Source of the DNA: Actinomycetes bacterium
Lineage (GTDB): Bacteria > Actinomycetota > Acidimicrobiia > Acidimicrobiales > Acidimicrobilacustridaceae
NCBI GenBank assembly: GCA_029782025.1
Contig: JAKOVR010000038.1
Span: 1-54,962, forward strand
Length of the DNA stretch: 54,962 nucleotides
Reading direction: 5' to 3'
Under the pieces are notes generated by a model. The model saw nothing but the letters and a program-made list of their open reading frames with translations. It made no database searches and had not been told where the DNA came from. Every line of letters begins with the position of its first letter. Position 1 is the first letter of the stretch. Below, piece by piece: positions 8,207 through 15,783 of the stretch. The position numbers and the translations under genes are program-made.

Positions 8207-10371
8207 CCGATCCCTCCCCCGGTGGCGGTGATCACGGCGTCTTCGAGCTCGCCTGGTGTGGGCGCGCCGGCCTCGGCCGCGGCGTGGGTGGCGGCCAGGA
8301 CGTCGGCGTCCTGACGGGTGTCGGCGAGGAGGCTCGGCACCACGATGCCGTGACGACGGGCGACGGAGCGCAACCACATGTCGCGCAGGTCGAAGAGCAG
8401 GCCGCCGAGCCCACCGCGGAGCACCATCAGGACCAGCAGCACCCCGAAGGCCGAGGGCAGCAGGGTCCACGGGAAGACCAGGAACCACGAGCCGCCCCGG
8501 GAGTAGAAGGCACCCACGCCGGCGCCACCGAGGGAGCCGAGACCACCGACCACGGTGGAGGTGAAGACGTCGAAGCTGTACGACGCCTGGTAGGACTCCA
8601 CCGCGAAGCTCTGCTGCCCGACGACGAACAGGCCGCCACCGAACGCGGCGACGAACCCCGAGATGGCGAAGGCCAGCAGCTTGGCCCGCACGACGTTCAC
8701 GCCGTAGCTCTGGACGCCCCGCTCGTTCTCCCGCATGGCCAGGAGCACGCGGCCGGTCCGGCCCCGTCGGATGCCGCGGAGGCCGAGGTAGAGCACGACG
8801 AGGCAGACGAGGCAGAAGTAGTAGTAGGCCGCCTGCCCCTCGAGGCTCCACGCGCCGAGGAGGCGGGGCCGTTCGAGCCGGTCCTTCGGGATCCAACGGA
8901 AGTGCTTGGTGTTGAGCAGCCAGCTCGACGCCGTGACGGCGAAGGCCAGGGTCGTGACGGCCAGGAACAGGCCGCGCAGCCGGAGGGCGGGCAGCCCGAC
9001 GATCAGCGCGGCGACCGCTCCGGCCGCGGCGCCGAGCAGGAGGGCGAGCAGGATGTCGAGCTGCCAGTCGGCGAGGGCCTTGGCGGTGACGGCGGCCCCG
9101 ACGGCCACGAAGGACATCTGCCCGAGCGAGACCTGCCCGGCCCACCCGGTGAGCACGATCACCGAGAGGCCGATGATCATGTAGTTCAAGACGGTGAAGG
9201 CCTTGAGCTGGTCGCCCGGACCGAGGAGGTTGGGCAGGTAGAGCGCGGCGGCACCCAACGCTGCGATCCCTCCCCACCGCACCAGCGCGACTTCAGGGAT
9301 CCGGCGCAGCTCCTTCGGTACGGGGCGGACCTCGTCGGCCGACCGCCAGCTCGACGAGGTGTCGTGCTCGGCCCGGCTCTGCCCGGTCTTGCGCACCACG
9401 AGCCCGATCACGATGACGGCGGCGAGGATCGGGTCGAACAGCTCGGGCGACTCGTTGAAGTGCCAGCCCGCCGCCTGCTCGAGGACACCGATGGCGATGG
9501 CCGAGGAGCAGATGGTGACCAGGTTCGTGAGGCCGCCGAGCATCAGCGCGGCCAGGGCGGCGAGCAGGGCCGTGTAGCTCACCTGGCTGACCAGCGGAAG
9601 GCCCACGACGCTGGCCCGGAGGAACACACCGATGAACGACAGCAGGGTGCCCAGGGCCCACACCACGGTCTGGAGTCGCTTCACCGGGATGCCGAGCAGG
9701 GCGGCCCGGTCCGAGCGCTCGGCCGCGGCCCGGATCCCGATGCCGATGTTGGTGTAGCGGAGGAAGACGGCCACGGCGGCGATGGCCAGGGGGCCGACCA
9801 CGAGGGCGATCACGTGGTCGATGCGGAAGATGATCGGGTGGATCTCGAAGGAGAAGTCGCCGGCCAGCGAGATCCGCTCGGTGACCGGCTCCTTGCCCCA
9901 GATGCGGGGCACCAGCAGCGACGCCACCGTCAGCAGCTGCGAGAGGCCGATCGTGGCCACGGTGAGGATCAGCCGCGGGGCGCGGAAGAAGCGCCGGATG
10001 ATGGCCAGCTCGATGACCGTGCCCAGCAGGAGGGCGGCCCCGAGCCCCACGAAGAAGGCCAGGAAGTAGTTGATGCCGCTGTAGACGATCAGGTCGACGG
10101 CCAGGACCGTGGGCACGAGGCCGAGGTCGTTCTGGGCGAAGTTGAGGATCCGGTTGGCCCGGTAGATGAGGGCCATGCCCAGCGCCACGAGGGCCCCGAG
10201 CATGCCGAAGATGAGGCCCTGGAAGTAGACGCCGGCAGCCGGAGCGTTGCCGCCGGTGAAGACGACGTTGAACAGCACGAAGGTCCCGACGAGGATCGCC
10301 GCCGCGGGCGCCAGGCTCCGTGCCGCCGCCCCGGCCTTGCCTCCCCCGAGCCCGGCGAGTGCGTCAGCCAC
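8203..10371 (-). CDS. Fused LivH-LivM branched-chain-amino-acid-type ABC permease
   Basis: This protein of about 722 residues carries both permease subunits in one chain. Residues about 20-320 are LivH-like, with LNFAQNDLG in the conserved region after an early helix. A polar segment (about 320-370) links to a LivM-like half with WAGQVSLGQMSF and a following LPALRLRGLFLAVTTLAF stretch. Each half has about eight to ten membrane helices. GTG at 10371 is preferred because AGAAGGGAG precedes it at good spacing; a GTG at 10395 in the same frame would add eight residues. The start overlaps the TetR stop by 8 bases. It forms the membrane channel for the ATPases encoded at 5102-8206 and the two binding proteins. 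Confidence 0.88.
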   Translation of the reverse strand: MADALAGLGGGKAGAAARSLAPAAAILVGTFVLFNVVFTGGNAPAAGVYFQGLIFGMLGALVALGMALIYRANRILNFAQNDLGLVPTVLAVDLIVYSGINYFLAFFVGLGAALLLGTVIELAIIRRFFRAPRLILTVATIGLSQLLTVASLLVPRIWGKEPVTERISLAGDFSFEIHPIIFRIDHVIALVVGPLAIAAVAVFLRYTNIGIGIRAAAERSDRAALLGIPVKRLQTVVWALGTLLSFIGVFLRASVVGLPLVSQVSYTALLAALAALMLGGLTNLVTICSSAIAIGVLEQAAGWHFNESPELFDPILAAVIVIGLVVRKTGQSRAEHDTSSSWRSADEVRPVPKELRRIPEVALVRWGGIAALGAAALYLPNLLGPGDQLKAFTVLNYMIIGLSVIVLTGWAGQVSLGQMSFVAVGAAVTAKALADWQLDILLALLLGAAAGAVAALIVGLPALRLRGLFLAVTTLAFAVTASSWLLNTKHFRWIPKDRLERPRLLGAWSLEGQAAYYYFCLVCLVVLYLGLRGIRRGRTGRVLLAMRENERGVQSYGVNVVRAKLLAFAISGFVAAFGGGLFVVGQQSFAVESYQASYSFDVFTSTVVGGLGSLGGAGVGAFYSRGGSWFLVFPWTLLPSAFGVLLVLMVLRGGLGGLLFDLRDMWLRSVARRHGIVVPSLLADTRQDADVLAATHAAAEAGAPTPGELEDAVITATGGGIG

Positions 10372-11080
10372 GGACCGCTCCCTTCTGGCGGGCACGGGCC
10401 GGTCGCGTCGGCGCCTCGCCCGGGGGCAGGGCCGGCACGAGGCCGTGGAAGAAGAGCTCCACCACGGTGTCGGCGTGGCGTTCGACCACCTCGGGGTCGG
10501 TGACCTCCACGCCGTAGACGTCGCGCATCATCCCGCGGGCGAGGAAGGCGTAGGCCGACGCGGCGACGAGGCAGGTGGCGACGTGCTCCAACGGCAGCTC
10601 CTTGATCCAGCCGAGCTCCACGCCCCGTTGGAGCGTCTCGTGGAAGAAGCGGAGCTGGCCCGCCGACTGCTGCTCGAGGAGCCAGGCCAGCCGCGCTCCA
10701 CCCTGCGCCCCCTCGTAGCTGAGGATGCGGCCGAACTCGGGATTGGCGGCCGAGAAGCGGACGAAGCGGCGGACCATCACCTTCAGCTGGGCGATGGGCT
10801 CGAGGTCGGCCAGATCGTGGGACGCCGTCCCGAAGGTGGACCCGAGCTCGTCGAGGACGCTCGTGACCGCCGCCCGCCACAGCTCGTCCTTGGTGTCGAA
10901 GTGGTAGTGCACCAGCGGCTGGGTCACCCCGGCCTGCCGGGCGATCTCCGCCGTGGTCGCCCCGTCGAAGCCCCGGTGGGCGAAGACGTCGAGCGCGGCA
11001 GCCAGGATGCGGTCACGGCTGCGTTCGGCCAGCGCCTCGCGCTCACGCGGTCGCTGTGCGTCGACGGCCTTGCTGGTCAC
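10364..11080 (-). CDS. TetR/AcrR family transcriptional regulator, first gene of the importer operon
   Basis: This 238-residue regulator has a typical TetR N-terminal helix-turn-helix: AALDVFAHRGFDGATTAEIA, then AGVTQPLVHYHFDTKDELW. The C-terminal ligand domain resembles those with a tetracyclin-repressor-like helix bundle and an arginine-rich tail. The frame is open to 11275, but GTG at 11080 has an AGGAG just upstream and gives the normal family length; the upstream extension is Pro/Gly-rich without homology. As the first gene, overlapping the permease, it probably controls the whole operon including itself. Its likely operator lies in the 313-base gap up to the LLM gene, where a dyad is seen at 11262-11275 (which also fits a CRP-type site). 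Confidence 0.85.
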   Translation of the reverse strand: MTSKAVDAQRPREREALAERSRDRILAAALDVFAHRGFDGATTAEIARQAGVTQPLVHYHFDTKDELWRAAVTSVLDELGSTFGTASHDLADLEPIAQLKVMVRRFVRFSAANPEFGRILSYEGAQGGARLAWLLEQQSAGQLRFFHETLQRGVELGWIKELPLEHVATCLVAASAYAFLARGMMRDVYGVEVTDPEVVERHADTVVELFFHGLVPALPPGEAPTRPARARQKGAVRG

Positions 11081-11393
11081 GGTGCTCCTGGGTCGGTACG
11101 GGGACGCGGGCGCGGGGCAGCCGTGGCTGTCCCCCGCGGGCGCCCCGCCATGTCCCCCGGCGACGACGCCCGGGTCCGGCCTCCGGGACTGCGGGCCGGA
11201 CCACAGCAACAAGATCTCTGATCGGATGCTCAGGCCAGCTGTGCTGCCCGTCACATCTGCCGTGACCATAGTCACCTTTTTGTGTGCTCGCTGTTAGGTC
11301 ACCTCCCGCGGTCGAGGCTTCACCGGAGGCGAGTTCGGCGGCGCCGACGGTGCGCCGGTAGGGTCCAGCCACCTACGACGACAGGGGGACGCC
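11081..11393. promoter_or_regulatory. Divergent intergenic region, TetR/importer operon versus LLM oxidoreductase
   Basis: These 313 bases hold no convincing gene. The half nearest tetR is GC-rich; the part from about 11205 to 11300 is more AT-rich and is the likely promoter zone for both directions. It contains the dyad GTGACCATAGTCAC at 11262-11275 and a TAGGGT at 11360-11365, a possible -10 for the LLM gene. The LLM gene has a strong ribosome site (AGGGGGAC) before its ATG. Confidence 0.5.
11262..11275. promoter_or_regulatory. CRP/GlxR-like 14-mer dyad
   Basis: GTGACCATAGTCAC fits GTGA-N6-TCAC, the core recognised by CRP/FNR-type regulators such as actinobacterial GlxR/Cmr. A second GTCAC at 11250-11254 pairs with the GTGAC at 11262, making a cluster of half-sites. 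An alternative reading is the operator of the neighbouring TetR. A second site of the same form occurs at 24306-24319. Confidence 0.4.
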
Positions 11394-12413
11394 ATGAAGG
11401 TCGACGGTGGCTTCGGGATCGCACCGGGCAACATCGAGGACACCGGGGCGCTGGCCCGGGAGCTCGAGGAGGCCGGGTACGACGGCATCTTCACGGCGGA
11501 GACGAGTCACGACCCGTTCTTCCCCGTGCTGTTGGCGGCGCAGACCACCACCCGGGCCGAGTTGGGCACCGGGATCGCCGTCGCCTTCGCCCGCAGCCCG
11601 ATGAACCTGGCGAACATCGGCTACGACCTGCAGCTCTTCACCAAGGGCCGGTTCGTGCTGGGGTTGGGGAGCCAGATCCAGGCCCACATCACGAAGCGCT
11701 TCTCGATGCCGTGGTCCCACCCGGCCGCCCGCATGCGGGAGCTGGTGCTGGCCATGCGAGCCATCTGGGGCTGTTGGAACGAGGGCACCAAGCTCGACTT
11801 CCGCGGCGACTTCTACACCCACACCCTCATGACGCCGTTCTTCAACCCGGGCCCCAACCCCTACGGCGTGCCCAAGGTGTTCCTCGCCGCGGTCGGCGAG
11901 AAGATGACCGAGGTCGCCGGCGAGGTCTGCGACGGCATCATCTGCCACGGCTTCACCACCGAGCGCTACCTCAAAGAGGTGACGCTCCCGGCGCTGGCCC
12001 GCGGCGCCGCCCGCAGCGGCCGCGACGCGTCGACCATCGAGGTCTCGCTGCCCGCCTTCGTGGTGACCGGCTCGAACGAGGAGGAGATGGCGGCGTCGGC
12101 CAAGGGCACGCGCCAGCAGATCGCCTTCTACGGCTCCACCCCCGCCTACCGTCCGGTGCTCGAGCTCCACGGCTGGGGTGACCTCCAGACCGAGCTCAAC
12201 GGCCTCTCCAAGGAAGGGAAGTGGGAGGAGATGGGCGAGCTCATCACCGACGACATCCTGTCGGCCTTCGCCGTGGTCGCCGAGCCCCGGCAGCTCGCCG
12301 CCGGGATCGCCGACCGCTTCGCCGGCGCCGTGTCGCGGCTGAGCTTCTACGCGCCCTACAAGTCCGACCCCGACACGTGGCTGGCGGTGCTGGCCGATCT
12401 CAAGGCCACCTGA
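11394..12413 (+). CDS. LLM class F420-dependent oxidoreductase
   Basis: This 339-residue luciferase-like monooxygenase-fold protein resembles the TIGR03617 group of F420-dependent oxidoreductases. It has the expected TIM-barrel features: an early GALARELEEAGYDGIFTAE stretch, LGTGIAVAFARSP after the third strand, GRFVLGLGSQ (the phosphate-binding type loop), and VFLAAVGEKM. In this family F420 or FMN is the hydride carrier; F420 use is inferred from similarity to actinobacterial members. The ATG follows AGGGGGAC at good spacing. It stands alone on the plus strand, divergent from the TetR-importer operon, with which it may share control. The substrate is unknown. Confidence 0.85.
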   Translation: MKVDGGFGIAPGNIEDTGALARELEEAGYDGIFTAETSHDPFFPVLLAAQTTTRAELGTGIAVAFARSPMNLANIGYDLQLFTKGRFVLGLGSQIQAHITKRFSMPWSHPAARMRELVLAMRAIWGCWNEGTKLDFRGDFYTHTLMTPFFNPGPNPYGVPKVFLAAVGEKMTEVAGEVCDGIICHGFTTERYLKEVTLPALARGAARSGRDASTIEVSLPAFVVTGSNEEEMAASAKGTRQQIAFYGSTPAYRPVLELHGWGDLQTELNGLSKEGKWEEMGELITDDILSAFAVVAEPRQLAAGIADRFAGAVSRLSFYAPYKSDPDTWLAVLADLKAT

Positions 12414-12420
12414 GCGGCGG

Positions 12421-13332
12421 TCAGGCGCCGAGCAGCTGGCTGACGGTCACCGTCCGCAAGCCCTTGTCGGCCAAGCCGCCGAGAACGGCATCGAGGGCGT
12501 CGGCGGTGCCCTGGTGCCCGAAGTGGAGGCTCACGATCGACCCGGCCTTGGCGGCGGCGAGCGTGCGCTGCTGCACCGCAGCGGCCCCCGGGTCCTTGTA
12601 GTCCAACGGATCCACGTCGAACCCCAGCACGATCCCGTACCCCGCCCGGGCGGCGGCAGCGAGGACCGCGGCCGGCGGTTGGGCGGTGCCGTCGTCGGTG
12701 CCCGACGGGCGGAAGAACCGACCGCCGTCCCCGGTCACCCGGGCGATGGCGTCCCGGCACCGGGCGATCTCGGTGTCCATCGCCGCCGCGCCGAGGCTCA
12801 GGAAGTTGGGGTGGGTGTAGGTGTGGTTGGCGAGCTCGTGGCCGCCGTCGAGCAGCTTCTTGCCCCACGACGGGTTGGCGTCGAGCCAGTTCCCCACGAT
12901 GAAGTTGGTGAACACGGCGTTGTGGGCCTTGGCGATGTCGAGCATGCGCTGGGCCAGCCGGAGATCGCCGTTGGTGTGGAAGGTCAGCGCCAGCGCCCCG
13001 GCCGTGGCCGGGCCGGTGTCGATGAACCGGGCCGGGCCGGTGGCGACGCCCCCGTTGCCGGCCTGGGTGCTGGTCGAGCGGTTGGAGCCGCTCGACGAGG
13101 TGGTGGTGCTCGACGGGCCGCCCCCTTCGATGGCCGGGCGGGTGGTGCCGCTCACCCGGGGGGTGGTCGCCGGCGGCGGCAGCGGGCTCGACGGCGGGCC
13201 ACCGGCCGGGGCCCCGGTCGTCGCCGTGCCGGCCTCGCCGCCGTAACCGGTCCCGGCGTCGTTCGTCTTGGCGCATGCTGCCGCCGTCGCGGCGACGGAC
13301 AGCGCGAGGAAGCGACGACGGTCGATGAGCAC
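12421..13332 (-). CDS. NodB-like polysaccharide deacetylase-family protein, Tat lipoprotein, catalytic Asp motif altered
   Basis: This 303-residue exported protein begins RRRFLALSVAATAAAC: a twin-arginine motif followed by a lipobox Cys, so it is probably a Tat-exported lipoprotein. A low-complexity Ser/Thr/Pro/Gly linker (about 22-105) leads to a NodB fold. The zinc motif HELANHTYTH (near 165) is intact, but the first motif, normally TFDDG, reads LTFHTNG near 115, so the catalytic-base and metal Asp positions are lost. FRPSGTDDG stands where R-x-P-Y/F-G is usual. A related actinobacterial subgroup with LTFHGxG is known to me, so it may be a divergent lineage and not a dead enzyme. It converges with the LLM gene, 7 bases from stop to stop. 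The start is GTG. Confidence 0.75.
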   Translation of the reverse strand: MLIDRRRFLALSVAATAAACAKTNDAGTGYGGEAGTATTGAPAGGPPSSPLPPPATTPRVSGTTRPAIEGGGPSSTTTSSSGSNRSTSTQAGNGGVATGPARFIDTGPATAGALALTFHTNGDLRLAQRMLDIAKAHNAVFTNFIVGNWLDANPSWGKKLLDGGHELANHTYTHPNFLSLGAAAMDTEIARCRDAIARVTGDGGRFFRPSGTDDGTAQPPAAVLAAAARAGYGIVLGFDVDPLDYKDPGAAAVQQRTLAAAKAGSIVSLHFGHQGTADALDAVLGGLADKGLRTVTVSQLLGA

Positions 13333-13427
13333 GAGGCCATCATCGCACCGGACGGTCCGCTCGTCGGATCACCCGGTCCTCGGCTTGGCTACTGTGCCCG
13401 AACGGCAAGGCGACGAGAGGAGCGGCG

Positions 13428-13562
13428 ATGCCCGACAGCGTGAGCAGCGAGACCATCGACAGCCTGGCGGCCAAGCTGGCCGACTTCGCCGACACCCTCT
13501 CCGACGCCGAACGAGACGCCTTCGACCTGTTCTTCCTGCAGCCGGCCGACGTCGAGGGGTTC
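13428..13562 (+). repeat. Direct repeat, copy 1 (135 bp, coding)
   Basis: First copy of a 135-base segment coding for residues 1-45 of the small protein. It matches copy 2 at 13730-13864 with six differences by eye, of which only three change an amino acid or the start codon letter. The similarity stops abruptly at the codon for Phe45. Confidence 0.9.
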
Positions 13563-13661
13563 AGCGCCGAGGGCTCGCCGCCCCCGAGCACGGATGAGCG
13601 CCGCGAGGCCATCTCCGCCTCGCTGAAGCACGGCCTCGCCACCTACTACCCGCCCGACTGA
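13428..13661 (+). CDS. Small protein of unknown function, twin A (77 residues)
   Basis: A 77-residue acidic protein with no recognised domain. Residues 1-45 include SLAAKLADFADTLSDAERDA, a predicted helix, and end in PADVEGF; residues 46-77 form a different, Pro/Ser-rich tail ending in YYPPD. GAGAGGAG at 13415-13422 is a good ribosome site, and the codon use is like that of neighbours, so the gene is real. The first 45 codons are nearly identical to those of the next gene (129 of 135 bases), while the tails are unrelated. A conserved N-terminal helix with a variable tail is the architecture of leader/core precursor peptides, but no modifying enzyme is nearby. Function unknown. Confidence 0.7.
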   Translation: MPDSVSSETIDSLAAKLADFADTLSDAERDAFDLFFLQPADVEGFSAEGSPPPSTDERREAISASLKHGLATYYPPD

Positions 13662-13729
13662 CCGACCGACGGCCCGCCGGCGCACCACCGCCGCGCGCCA
13701 CGACCGACCGACCTCCCGAGGAGCCCATC

Positions 13730-13864
13730 GTGCCCGACCCCGTGAGCAGCGAGACCATCGACAGCCTGGCGGCCAAGCTGGCCGACTTCGCCGACACCCT
13801 CTCCGACGCCGAACGAGACGCCTTCGACCAGTTCTTCCTCCAACCGGCCGACGTCGAGGGGTTC
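13730..13864 (+). repeat. Direct repeat, copy 2 (135 bp, coding)
   Basis: Second copy of the segment described at 13428-13562. The 5' flanks of both copies share only the purine-rich ribosome site, so the repeated unit is essentially the coding 5' half. Confidence 0.9.
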
Positions 13865-13999
13865 GTCTTCGGTCCGGGCACCGTCCTGAAGCCCGAGGGG
13901 CCCCCGATCACGCCCGGCGCCGCCGGGACGGGGCTGGTGGGCTCACGCGCCGACTACCTGCGCAAGCGGCTCGAGAACGCGATGATCTCGGGGTTCTGA
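13730..13999 (+). CDS. Small protein of unknown function, twin B (89 residues)
   Basis: An 89-residue partner of the gene 68 bases upstream. Its first 45 residues differ at only two positions (S4 to P, L34 to Q), then the tail diverges: a Gly/Pro segment with two PG pairs, followed by a basic amphipathic helix (SRADYLRKRLENAM) ending ISGF. It begins with GTG, preceded by GAGGAG at 13718-13723, so it has its own ribosome site. It lies just before the convergent fatty acyl-AMP ligase gene. The pairing suggests a recent partial duplication or gene conversion of the 5' half. No function can be assigned. Confidence 0.7.
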   Translation: MPDPVSSETIDSLAAKLADFADTLSDAERDAFDQFFLQPADVEGFVFGPGTVLKPEGPPITPGAAGTGLVGSRADYLRKRLENAMISGF

Positions 14000-14024
14000 T
14001 TGCGACCGGCTGGGGTCGCGGTGG

Positions 14025-15677
14025 TCAGGCGACGCTGACGGGGTCGAGCTCGCCGGCCAGGTAGCGCTGCTTGCAGAGGCTGCGCTGCAGTTTCCCGCTC
14101 GAGGTCTTGGGCAGCGAGCCCGCCGGTGCGAGGACCACCTCGTGGGGCGGGATGCCGCACACCTCGGCGCTGCGGTGGGCGATGTTGTGCCGAACGGCCT
14201 CGAGGTCGTCGGCCTTCACCTCGGCCACCACGATGAGCTGCTCCTTGCCCTTGTTGCCCTCCACCCCGAAGGCCATCACGTTCCCTGCCCGCACGCCCTC
14301 GACGCCGGCCACCGCCCGCTCGATGTCCTCGGGGAAGACGTTGCGGCCGCCGAGGATGATGACGTCCTTGATCCGCCCGCACAGCACGAGGTCGCCCTCG
14401 AGCAGGTAGGCCAGGTCGCCCGTGCGGAGCCACCCGTCCCGGAAAAGTGCCGTGGTCGCCTCGACGTTCTTGTAGTACCCGGTGGTGAGCGACGTGCCGC
14501 GGATCTCGAGCTCGCCGACCTCCCGATCCCGCAGTTCGTGGCCGTCGTCGGGGTCGACGATCCGGAACTCGAGGCCCGGGACCGCCCGGCCGAGCCGCAC
14601 GAACTCGCGCGTGCGCTCCTCCCCCACGGGGGCCGGCGCGGCGTAGCGCTCGGTCTCGAGCACCCGGCGGTCGACGGGGTCCGTGCGAAGACCCGTGAGC
14701 GGCACCGGGAAGGCGCCGGCGATGGCGACCTCGGCCATGCCGAAGGCCGGGAACACCGCGCCGGGCCGCATGCCGAACCGGCCGGCCTCGGCGATGAAGG
14801 CCTCCACCGAGCGCGGGTCGATGGGCTCGGCCCCGTTGAGGGCGATGCGCAGCGGCGAGAGGTCCAGGCCCTCGGCCCGGCGGAGCGCCTTGGTGGCGAG
14901 CACCCAGGAGAAGTTGGGGCCGGCGGTGACGGTACCCCGGTGGTCCGACAGCCACTGCAGCCAGCGCAGCGGGCGGGCGAGGAAGTCCTGGGGCGCGCCG
15001 AGCACCAGGCTCCGCCCGGTCGTCATCGGGAGCGTGAGCATGCCCACCAGGCCCATGTCGTGGTAGAGCGGGAGCCAGGAGACGAACACGTCGTCGTCCT
15101 GCATCTCGCCGGCTTCCGCCGCGGCGTCGAGGTTGGCGCAGAGCACCCGGTCGGGGAGCATCACGCCCTTGGGCTCGGCGGTCGACCCACTGGTGAACTG
15201 CAGGATGACCAGCCGCTCGGCGTCGGCCTCGACCGGCTGGAAGGCGTCGGGGCCGACGGCTTCGGCGGCGAGATGGTCGAGGCGCACGGTGACCGGGTCA
15301 CCCGGCGCCGGCTGGAGGAAGTCCGCCAGCTGCTCGTCGATCACCAGGAGGGCGGCGTCGCCCTTGATCACCCGCACCCTCGTCTGGTTGACGAACTCGT
15401 CGATCGAGCCCATCCGCATGGGCAGGGGCAGGAGCATAATGGTGGCGCCGGCCAACCACGTGGCCTGGATGAGGGTCACCAGGGGGCGGGTGGTGGGTCC
15501 GAGGACGGCGACGTGGTCCCCGGGGCCGATCCCCCGGGCCTGCAGCGCCGCGGCCAGCGCCCGGGCGTCCTGGTGGACCTCCGACCAGGGGACCGTCACC
15601 GACGTGTCGCCACTTACGAAGGTCACATGGCCACCGACCGTGGCGGCCTGAGCGATGCGTGCAGCTAGGAGTTCCAT
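14025..15677 (-). CDS. Fatty acyl-AMP ligase (FadD/FAAL-type AMP-binding protein)
   Basis: This 550-residue adenylate-forming enzyme activates a carboxylic acid, probably a fatty acid, as acyl-adenylate. Visible motifs are the P-loop TSGSTAEPKGV, SWLPLYHDMGLVGM (characteristic of fatty acyl-AMP ligases), NGAEPI, GYYKN, DGWLRTGDLAYL, and GRIKDVIILGGRN, with the catalytic Lys in SLPKTSSGKLQR near the C-terminus. FAALs pass the acyl group to an acyl carrier protein or polyketide synthase; none is in view, so a plain acyl-CoA ligase remains possible. ATG at 15677 is chosen because the frame upstream runs into the palindromic repeat at 15720-15767. It lies 106 bases downstream of the leuS stop. 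Confidence 0.85.
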   Translation of the reverse strand: MELLAARIAQAATVGGHVTFVSGDTSVTVPWSEVHQDARALAAALQARGIGPGDHVAVLGPTTRPLVTLIQATWLAGATIMLLPLPMRMGSIDEFVNQTRVRVIKGDAALLVIDEQLADFLQPAPGDPVTVRLDHLAAEAVGPDAFQPVEADAERLVILQFTSGSTAEPKGVMLPDRVLCANLDAAAEAGEMQDDDVFVSWLPLYHDMGLVGMLTLPMTTGRSLVLGAPQDFLARPLRWLQWLSDHRGTVTAGPNFSWVLATKALRRAEGLDLSPLRIALNGAEPIDPRSVEAFIAEAGRFGMRPGAVFPAFGMAEVAIAGAFPVPLTGLRTDPVDRRVLETERYAAPAPVGEERTREFVRLGRAVPGLEFRIVDPDDGHELRDREVGELEIRGTSLTTGYYKNVEATTALFRDGWLRTGDLAYLLEGDLVLCGRIKDVIILGGRNVFPEDIERAVAGVEGVRAGNVMAFGVEGNKGKEQLIVVAEVKADDLEAVRHNIAHRSAEVCGIPPHEVVLAPAGSLPKTSSGKLQRSLCKQRYLAGELDPVSVA

Positions 15678-15719
15678 CGGGCGGTCCGACCCGCCGCCCG
15701 CCCCGAAAGTTACTCCTCT

Positions 15720-15767
15720 CCTTTGGGTGCGTGAGGGTGCGCTATTCGCGCCCTTGCGCACCCAAGG
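15720..15767. repeat. Dispersed long palindrome, copy 1
   Basis: An imperfect inverted repeat of about 48 bases whose outer arms read CTTTGGGTGCG and CGCACCCAAG, with a short AT-containing loop near 15743. It closely resembles the palindrome at 31240-31286, and both lie 8-17 bases past a minus-strand stop codon (here leuS at 15784). No T-run follows on either strand. It may act as a U-less terminator, or be a REP-like repeat. Confidence 0.7.
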
Positions 15768-15783
15768 ACGGGCCGACCCGCGG

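Noticed and set aside
8207..9277. Open frame continuing upstream of the MFS start, Arg/Gly/Pro-rich
   Set aside because: It is the frame-shifted shadow of the fused permease gene; the residues are of biased composition with no homology and the real start overlaps the permease stop.
8284..10503. Plus-strand open frame of about 740 codons
   Set aside because: Antisense to the LivHM permease, product full of Glu, Gly, Asp and His; no sign of a real protein.
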